A DNA stretch of 12,488 bases from Chlorobiota bacterium (GTDB taxonomy: Bacteria; Bacteroidota; Ignavibacteria; Ignavibacteriales; Ignavibacteriaceae), in NCBI GenBank assembly GCA_008363265.1, contig RHKR01000024.1, positions 1-12,488 of the forward strand, given 5' to 3'. Every line of letters begins with the position of its first letter. Positions within the stretch are counted from its first letter, which is position 1. A model generated the notes under the pieces. That model was not told where the DNA came from. It saw only the letters and a list, made by a program, of their open reading frames with translations, and did no database searches. Below are positions 1 through 4,971 of this stretch, in pieces. The position numbers and the translations under genes are program-made.

Positions 1-270
1 GAGATGGTGGCGAAAGAAGTTGAAAGATACAACATCGGCGAAGACATCCTCAGGGATTACTTCAAAAGTGACAGTGTAAGAAATCAGCTTCTTTATGGCA
101 TGCTCGATAAGTTCCTCGGTGAACAGAATCCGAAAAAAGAGATCGATCCCGATGAATACCGTAAGAAATATGTTGAGAACCATGATCACCATCACCATGA
201 TCACGACCATGACCATGATCACCATCACCACGATCACGACCATGACCATGATCATGACCATCTGCACTAA
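1..270 (+). CDS. tig: Trigger factor, C-terminal end (5' truncated), with His/Asp-rich tail
   Basis: This is the end of a gene whose reading frame is already open at base 1, so the protein starts outside the window; the ATG at base 4 is internal. The first ~40 visible residues are a helical segment that looks like the end of the trigger factor C-terminal (chaperone) domain: an amphipathic stretch with IGEDILRDYF and then LLYGMLDKFL. Trigger factor is the ribosome-bound chaperone and prolyl isomerase that receives nascent chains. Its gene is commonly followed by clpP, as here with a 56-base spacer, and this supports the call. The last 29 residues are almost pure His/Asp (18 His, 10 Asp, 1 Leu), which is not usual for trigger factor and suggests metal binding, as in the His-rich tail of SlyD. 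The family assignment rests on a short fragment plus context, so it is probable, not certain. Confidence 0.75.
   Translation, partial: EMVAKEVERYNIGEDILRDYFKSDSVRNQLLYGMLDKFLGEQNPKKEIDPDEYRKKYVENHDHHHHDHDHDHDHHHHDHDHDHDHDHLH
181..246 (+). repeat. 33-bp tandem duplication coding for the His/Asp tail
   Basis: Two consecutive 33-base copies (181-213 and 214-246) differ at a single position (T198 against C231, a silent His codon change). Each encodes the same 11 residues, HDHHHHDHDHD. A shorter related piece follows to the stop codon. The near identity suggests recent duplication or slippage expansion within the gene. Confidence 0.9.
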
Positions 271-288
271 CTGAAACGAACTTCGACC

Positions 289-305
289 CTCTGATGTTAT
301 CAGAG
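289..305 (+). other. Hairpin in the tig-clpP spacer
   Basis: A perfect 7-bp inverted repeat (arms CTCTGAT and ATCAGAG, 3-nt loop GTT) lies 18 bases after the tig stop and 21 bases before the first clpP ATG. No T-run follows it, so it is not a standard intrinsic terminator. It could be an mRNA processing or stability element between co-transcribed genes. The function is inferred only. Confidence 0.4.
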
Positions 306-326
306 TAAAGAAAATTATCTGAAAGA

Positions 327-944
327 ATGAATATGAGCAGCAAAATCGAAATATACAACCAGCTTGTACCCTACGTTATCGAGCAGACAGGTCGTGGCGA
401 AAGGGGTATGGATATCTATTCGCGCCTTCTCAGGGAGAGGATAATCTTCCTCGGGACCGCAATCGATGATCATGTAGCCTCTCTTACCATTGCCCAGCTC
501 ATCTTTCTCGAGGCTGAGGATTCGACAAAGGATATTTACCTCTATATCAATTCTCCCGGAGGAAGTGTATCCGCGGGTCTTGCGATCTATGACACCATGA
601 AGTTCATTAAACCCGACGTTGCCACCATTTGCGTGGGACTTGCTGCCAGTATGGGCGCTGTCCTCCTCGCCGGTGGAGCGGACGGCAAAAGATCAGCACT
701 TCCCCACTCGAAGATCATGATACATCAGCCATGGGTTGGCGGTATCTCAGGTCAGGCCTCCGATATCGAAATTCAGGCCCGTGAAATGATGAAAACCAGG
801 GATACTCTCTACAAGATACTTTCTGAACATACCGGAAAATCGATAGAGCAGATCACAAAAGACTGCGACCGCGACTATTTCATGACCTCAGAAGAAGCCG
901 TGGATTACAAACTTATCGACAAGGTTTTCGAGAAACGCAAGTGA
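327..944 (+). CDS. clpP: ATP-dependent Clp protease proteolytic subunit ClpP
   Basis: The 205-residue product is full length for ClpP (E. coli has 207). ClpP forms the tetradecameric serine peptidase chamber that works with Clp AAA+ unfoldases such as ClpX in the cytoplasm. The catalytic triad is readable: Ser108 in GLAASMGA, His133 in MIHQP and Asp183 in DRDYF, with spacing that matches E. coli apart from one inserted residue. Other signatures are [10 protein letters not shown] near the N-terminus (the processing and axial loop area), YLYINSPGG (oxyanion region) and DIYSRLL. Two ATGs compete, 327 and 333; GAAAGA at 321-326 is a weak ribosome-binding sequence placed better for 333, which would shorten the protein by two residues. 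The gene follows tig and is closed by a strong terminator, so clpX, often the next gene, is not in this transcription unit. Confidence 0.97.
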   Translation: MNMSSKIEIYNQLVPYVIEQTGRGERGMDIYSRLLRERIIFLGTAIDDHVASLTIAQLIFLEAEDSTKDIYLYINSPGGSVSAGLAIYDTMKFIKPDVATICVGLAASMGAVLLAGGADGKRSALPHSKIMIHQPWVGGISGQASDIEIQAREMMKTRDTLYKILSEHTGKSIEQITKDCDRDYFMTSEEAVDYKLIDKVFEKRK

Positions 945-963
945 TCTCATAAACTGATTTATG

Positions 964-995
964 AAAAAAGCTGCCCCGAAAAGGCAGCTTTTTTT
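964..995 (+). terminator. Intrinsic terminator after clpP
   Basis: A 12-bp perfect stem has arms 964-975 and 983-994 (core GCTGCC/GGCAGC) around a 7-nt loop, followed by a run of seven T (989-995) that overlaps the outer A:T pairs. It lies 19 bases after the clpP stop codon. Confidence 0.92.
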
Positions 996-1003
996 GTTTG
1001 TAA

Positions 1004-1011
1004 TAAGTTTG
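1004..1011 (+). promoter_or_regulatory. Possible -7 element (TAnnTTTG type) before the vWA/AAA+ operon
   Basis: TAAGTTTG matches the Bacteroidota-type -7 consensus TAnnTTTG and lies between the clpP terminator and the vWA gene. Transcription would begin near 1017, just ahead of the hairpin at 1021-1044. There is no convincing TTTG -33 element, because that position falls inside the terminator, and it is not known that this organism uses such promoters. Confidence 0.25.
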
Positions 1012-1020
1012 AACGATTAT

Positions 1021-1044
1021 TATTTCAGTCCTGTTACTGAAATA
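1021..1044 (+). promoter_or_regulatory. Inverted repeat ending on the vWA start codon
   Basis: A perfect 9-bp inverted repeat (arms TATTTCAGT and ACTGAAATA, 6-nt loop CCTGTT) ends at the A of the ATG at 1044. In RNA it would fold directly against the start codon where a ribosome-binding site should be, and no Shine-Dalgarno sequence is visible. In DNA it could be an operator. Regulation of the downstream vWA/AAA+ genes is an inference. Confidence 0.45.
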
Positions 1045-2141
1045 TGGATGGATTTAGATTTACAAAATACGTACCCCCTTCTCTTAAAGATGCCCGGTTT
1101 GATGATCTTCTGAAGATTTTTATGCAGCTTCTCACGATAACATCAGGCGATGTCAGTCAGGCGATCAACTGGATGAACCAACTTGACCGCCGGTATAAAC
1201 TCTCTTCTGATTCCTACGGAATGGGTGATTTTATTGACGATCTTAAACAGAAAGGCTACCTGAATGAAGATCCCGCAACCGGTAACCTTAACCCCTCGGC
1301 CAAATCCGAGAAGACCATTAGAAAACAGTCGCTCGAAGAAATTTTCGGCAAACTGAAAAGAAGCAATACAGGAAATCACCGGACTCCCTTCACTGGCACC
1401 GGTGACGAGCTTACTTCCGACAGACGTGAATTTCAGTTTGGCGATACACTCGATCAGGTTGACCTTACAGACTCGATCAGGAACGCACAGATCAATCACG
1501 GACTCGACGACTTCAGGCTGACTGAGAATGATCTCGAGATCCAGGAAAAAGATTTCAAAGCCTCCACTTCAACCGTACTGATGATCGATATTTCGCACTC
1601 GATGATACTCTACGGTGAAGACAGAATAACCCCGGCAAAAAAAGTGGCCATGGCACTCGCTGAACTTATCACCGTAAAGTATCCAAAAGACACCCTCGAC
1701 ATAATCGTCTTCGGAAACGACGCGCGACCAATAGAGATAAAAGACCTGCCTTACCTGCAGGTTGGCCCGTACCATACTAACACGGTGGCGGGACTGGAAC
1801 TGGCCATGGAGATACTGAAGCGCAGGAAGACTGCCAACAAACAGATATTTATGATAACTGACGGTAAACCCACCTGTCTTAAGATCGGGCTGCGCTATTA
1901 CAAAAATGCATTCGGACTCGACCGAAAAATTGTGAACAAAACCCTCGATCAGGCGGCTATCGCACGTAAACGCGGCATTCCGATAACAACGTTCATGATC
2001 GCGTCAGACACTTACCTGCAGCAGTTCGTACGCGAATTTACCAAGGTGAACAACGGCAGGGCTTTCTATAGCGATCTGGACGGGCTGGGTCAGTTTGTAT
2101 TTGAAGATTTTATCAGGAACAGAAAAAGGAAGGTCAGATAA
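1044..2141 (+). CDS. von Willebrand factor A (MIDAS) domain protein
   Basis: This 365-residue cytoplasmic protein has no signal peptide or membrane segment. Residues ~1-165 are a mostly helical, charged region I do not recognise. Residues ~175-350 form a vWA domain with a complete metal-ion-dependent adhesion site: D182-x-S184-x-S186 (DISHS), a Thr at about 245 (YHTNT) and D273 in ITDGK. vWA proteins of this type usually bind a partner through Mg2+ and work with an AAA+ ATPase, as ChlD works with ChlI or as MoxR-associated proteins do. The next gene encodes such an ATPase, starting four bases after this stop, so they are surely co-transcribed and probably form one complex. The ATG at 1044 is chosen because the coding similarity begins there; the expected ribosome-binding site is occupied by an inverted repeat. 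The substrate is unknown. Confidence 0.88.
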   Translation: MDGFRFTKYVPPSLKDARFDDLLKIFMQLLTITSGDVSQAINWMNQLDRRYKLSSDSYGMGDFIDDLKQKGYLNEDPATGNLNPSAKSEKTIRKQSLEEIFGKLKRSNTGNHRTPFTGTGDELTSDRREFQFGDTLDQVDLTDSIRNAQINHGLDDFRLTENDLEIQEKDFKASTSTVLMIDISHSMILYGEDRITPAKKVAMALAELITVKYPKDTLDIIVFGNDARPIEIKDLPYLQVGPYHTNTVAGLELAMEILKRRKTANKQIFMITDGKPTCLKIGLRYYKNAFGLDRKIVNKTLDQAAIARKRGIPITTFMIASDTYLQQFVREFTKVNNGRAFYSDLDGLGQFVFEDFIRNRKRKVR

Positions 2142-2145
2142 AGAG

Positions 2146-3669
2146 ATGATGAAGATGAATATTGAAGAACTTAGAACCATCGGCGACCTTAAAGCTGCCG
2201 GCTATAAGACCAGAACGATCAAGGACGAACTAAGGGAAAATCTGATCGACCACATCAGAAACGGCCTGGAACCCTTTCAGGGAATCCACGGATATGAACA
2301 CACGGTTATCCCCGACCTGAAAAAGGCGATCCTCTCACGCCACAACATCCTCCTGCTCGGTCTCAGGGGTCAGGCTAAAACAAGAATAGCCAGAACCCTT
2401 GTCAGCCTGCTTGATGAATACATCCCGGCCGTAAAGGGAAGCGAACTGATGGATGACCCCTTCAATCCCGTTTCCGTCTTCGCAAGGTCGCAGATTGTGA
2501 CCCATGGTGACGACACAGAGATCATGTGGATACACAGGGATGAACGATACACAGAGAAACTTGCCACTCCGGATGTCTCAGTCGCGGACCTCATCGGTGA
2601 TGTCGATCCGATCAAGGCGGCAGCCCTTAAACTCCCCTATTCTGACGAGCGTGTTATCCACTACGGCCTGATCCCGCGGTCGCACAGGTCGATCTTTGTG
2701 ATAAATGAGCTCCCCGATCTGCAGGCGAGGATTCAGGTTGCCCTGTTCAACATTCTGCAGGAAGAGGATATCCAGATCCGTGGATTCAGGATGAAGCTGC
2801 CGCTTGATATCCAGTTCGTATTTACTGCCAACCCTGAAGATTACACCAACCGAGGATCGATCGTAACGCCACTAAAAGACAGGATCGACAGCCAGATTCT
2901 GACCCACTATCCGAAAGAGATCGAAACTGCTAAAGCAATTACAAAACAGGAAGCTAGACTACACGCCTCCCAGAGGGAGATGATAAAGTGTTCACCCCTC
3001 ATCGAGGAACTGCTAGAACAGATCGCGTTCGAAGCCAGAAAGAGTGAATATATCGATGAAAAGAGTGGTGTTTCCGCCCGTCTGACTATCTCAGGCTATG
3101 AAAACCTTCACAGCTCGGCTGAACTGAGAGCACTCAAGAACAAAGAGCAAAATGTGGCAATAAGGATCAGCGACCTTTTTGAGATCGTTCCCTCGATCAC
3201 AGGGAAGATCGAACTCGTGTATGAGGGTGAGCAGGAGGGTTCAGCCGTGGTTGCGCACATGTTGATATCGAAAGCTGTCAGGTCGGTCTTTCTTAACTAC
3301 TTCCCTTCGCCCGATAAAAAGGGAAAAGAGGAAGACGGCAAGAAGGAGTATGCAGAAATACTTGAATGGTTTGCGAAGGGGCACACGCTAGATCTACTCA
3401 GCAGAACGGATCAGAAGGCTTATGTGGAATCACTCGGAAAAGTACCCGGTTTGTTCAGGCTCGTTTCGAAATATGTTGCAGGTATACAGCCGGACGAGCA
3501 GGCTCTCTTCGCGGAATTTCTTCTTCATGGAATGAGTGAATTTTCACTGATCAGCAAGTTCGGTCTCTCAGACAAGTTTGTTTTCCGTGACATGCTTTCT
3601 TCAATGTTCACCCTCGATACTTCCGGGGATGACGATGAACCTGATGATTACAGGGAAGACCGTTTCTAA
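2146..3669 (+). CDS. ChlI/MoxR-like AAA+ ATPase
   Basis: The 507-residue protein is related to the magnesium-chelatase/MoxR branch of AAA+ ATPases. From the ATG at 2146, Walker A is GLRGQAKT (G72-T79) and the Walker B region is IFVINEL (N187-E188, where Asp-Glu is usual). Sensor 1 lies in FTANPED (N229), a likely Arg finger in TPLKDRID (R246), and the sensor 2 region in GVSARLTISGYE (R312). The C-terminal ~150 residues are unrecognised and end in an acidic tail (DTSGDDDEPDDY). The frame is open from 2095, but that start would overlap the vWA gene by 47 bases. ATGs at 2146, 2149 and 2155 lie just after GGAAGG (2128-2133) and AAAGAG (2140-2145) and are preferred. Pairing with a vWA protein suggests an ATP-driven remodelling or metal-insertion machine; genuine Mg-chelatase is unlikely because no third subunit or tetrapyrrole gene is nearby. 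Confidence 0.9.
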   Translation: MMKMNIEELRTIGDLKAAGYKTRTIKDELRENLIDHIRNGLEPFQGIHGYEHTVIPDLKKAILSRHNILLLGLRGQAKTRIARTLVSLLDEYIPAVKGSELMDDPFNPVSVFARSQIVTHGDDTEIMWIHRDERYTEKLATPDVSVADLIGDVDPIKAAALKLPYSDERVIHYGLIPRSHRSIFVINELPDLQARIQVALFNILQEEDIQIRGFRMKLPLDIQFVFTANPEDYTNRGSIVTPLKDRIDSQILTHYPKEIETAKAITKQEARLHASQREMIKCSPLIEELLEQIAFEARKSEYIDEKSGVSARLTISGYENLHSSAELRALKNKEQNVAIRISDLFEIVPSITGKIELVYEGEQEGSAVVAHMLISKAVRSVFLNYFPSPDKKGKEEDGKKEYAEILEWFAKGHTLDLLSRTDQKAYVESLGKVPGLFRLVSKYVAGIQPDEQALFAEFLLHGMSEFSLISKFGLSDKFVFRDMLSSMFTLDTSGDDDEPDDYREDRF

Positions 3670-3673
3670 ACTA

Positions 3674-3708
3674 AAAAGGCTGCCCGCCCGGGCAGCCTTT
3701 TCTTTTTT
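3674..3708. terminator. Bidirectional terminator between convergent genes
   Basis: A 12-bp stem (3674-3685 with 3690-3701; core GGCTGCCC/GGGCAGCC) closes a 4-nt loop. A T-run at 3703-3708 serves the plus-strand AAA+ gene, and an A-run at 3673-3677 gives a U-tract for the minus-strand gene that ends at 3707. Its core resembles that of the clpP terminator. Confidence 0.9.
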
Positions 3709-4795
3709 ATAATTTGTCTTTTCGCAGTTTAAGCACCACGAAACGCTTTTCACGGTCGCTCGCGAATTCCTTCATCGAATCTGTTATCTCATCATGTGAA
3801 GTTTCGGGTTCTTCAGGAGCTTTGGAGGTGAGCTCCTGTCGTTTTTTCTCCAGAAATGAAGAGAAAAGCGATCTGTTCCCATTGGACTGCTGAGTTGCCT
3901 GGCTTCTTCCTGATATCTGGGTCGTACCGAATGGTGATTTCGAACGCCCCTGCCCCACTACCGTAAATCTTGCATTCCTCTGATCGGTTGTTCCAGGGGA
4001 GATTTCCGCCTGCGTGTTTGAACCTATTCTGGCATCTTTCAGATGAACCCTCTGCCCCGCTTTGTATGGGTCGTAATACGAATCTTCTTCAAAAAGGTTG
4101 GTCGACTTCGCATTCCATGATCTCGTTAACGCGGATGGAGTTTCTACTGTCTCTTTCTTCTGAAATCCGAGATCCTCAGAGGTCAGAGCCTGAAACTTGG
4201 TGGCCTTGGGCGCGGGTGGTTCCTGCTTAGGCACTACTTCCGCCTTGGGTGAATCGATCACTTCATTCGTCATCAGATTTATCACCCGGTCGAAATCGAT
4301 CTCATCAAAAGCGCAGAGAAGTTCAGCGAATGACCTGTCATTCTGATGCTGAACCTCGGAGGCCTCCAGGTCGAACGAATAGGATTCATCGAAATGCGCC
4401 ACACCATCGATAACACCTTTCGACTTAAGCCCCACCTGCTGTATTCTGAACCGCAGATCAGGATCTTCGCTCAAGAATCCGTTGTCTTCCATCTCTTTGA
4501 TGCAGTAAATGGGATCAAAATAGATCACTTCCCTTACCGAATTGATCTCAACCTGCTGTCCGTACTTAACGTAGTTCAGGTCGAATTGCTCAAGATTGGT
4601 CAGCAAGCGGTAGGCCACGATCGTCTTGGGTTGCAGATCGTTGACATACGAGCACACTTCGTTATAGTGTAAACGTATCGGATTGTGAATTCCAATGTTT
4701 TTCCGGATCATCCGGAAGTTATTTTCCAGATCAAAGCGGTTCTCTGAATAGATCAGAATATCGCTTCCATCTCCTCTGGTTGTTTCTAATATCAT
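3707..4795 (-). CDS. Unrecognised protein with globular N-terminal and disordered C-terminal half
   Basis: I do not recognise this protein. From the ATG at 4795 it has 362 residues, with no signal peptide or membrane segment, so it is probably cytoplasmic. The first ~180 residues mix hydrophobic strands and helices (DILIYSEN, TIVAYRLL, REVIYFDPIY) and look folded. From about residue 185 the chain is rich in Pro, Lys, Glu, Gln, Ser and Thr and low in hydrophobics (for example PKQEPPAPKATK), typical of a disordered linker. It ends in a charged segment with a last hydrophobic patch, KRFVVLKLRKDKL. The frame stays open to a TTG at 4840, adding 15 residues, but neither start has a clear ribosome-binding site and the ATG is preferred. 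It stands alone, converging on the vWA/AAA+ operon. A scaffold or regulatory role would be guesswork. Confidence 0.7.
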   Translation of the reverse strand: MILETTRGDGSDILIYSENRFDLENNFRMIRKNIGIHNPIRLHYNEVCSYVNDLQPKTIVAYRLLTNLEQFDLNYVKYGQQVEINSVREVIYFDPIYCIKEMEDNGFLSEDPDLRFRIQQVGLKSKGVIDGVAHFDESYSFDLEASEVQHQNDRSFAELLCAFDEIDFDRVINLMTNEVIDSPKAEVVPKQEPPAPKATKFQALTSEDLGFQKKETVETPSALTRSWNAKSTNLFEEDSYYDPYKAGQRVHLKDARIGSNTQAEISPGTTDQRNARFTVVGQGRSKSPFGTTQISGRSQATQQSNGNRSLFSSFLEKKRQELTSKAPEEPETSHDEITDSMKEFASDREKRFVVLKLRKDKL

Positions 4796-4863
4796 TGTTC
4801 GGCTTAAATTTCGGTTTTTATTTCCACAAGCCTGCGCCAAGGGGCAGGGAAAATCAGTTCATT

Positions 4864-4871
4864 CAAACTTA
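4864..4871 (-). promoter_or_regulatory. Possible -7 element (TAnnTTTG type) for the unrecognised minus-strand gene
   Basis: On the minus strand the octamer reads TAAGTTTG, identical to the one before the vWA gene at 1004-1011. It lies in the AT-rich region upstream of the gene starting at 4795 and would give a leader of about 60 bases. No good -33 element is visible. Confidence 0.25.
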
Positions 4872-4919
4872 AAATATAATATATTTTTGTTAACTTTTCA
4901 CTTATGAATCTTAAATCAT

Positions 4920-4957
4920 AAAAAAAGCCCGTGATTCAGTTGAACACGGGCTTTTTT
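4920..4957 (-). terminator. Intrinsic terminator of the T9SS cargo gene
   Basis: A 13-bp stem (4921-4933 with 4945-4957; core GCCCGTG/CACGGGC) is extended by three more pairs inside the loop past a bulged A. It is followed on the minus strand by a U-tract from the A-run 4920-4926. It lies 14 bases beyond the stop codon at 4972. Confidence 0.92.
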
Positions 4958-4971
4958 CAAAGGTTAACTGA

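Noticed and set aside
181..262. CRISPR-like or minisatellite array
   Set aside because: Only two copies of 33 bases without spacers, fully inside a coding frame and conserving it; it is a coding repeat.
62..358. Minus-strand frame opposite the His-rich tail and clpP start
   Set aside because: It exists only because the CAT/GAC repeat also lacks stops on the other strand; it has no ribosome-binding site and overlaps two convincing genes.
2095..2145. Upstream start of the AAA+ gene overlapping the vWA gene by 47 bases
   Set aside because: Purine-rich ribosome-binding sequences lie directly before the ATGs at 2146-2155, and the extra 17 residues look like out-of-frame vWA codons.
1044..4795. 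Anti-phage defence island built on the vWA/AAA+ pair
   Set aside because: There is no nuclease, toxin, reverse transcriptase or other effector beside the pair, and the neighbours (tig, clpP) are core genes.
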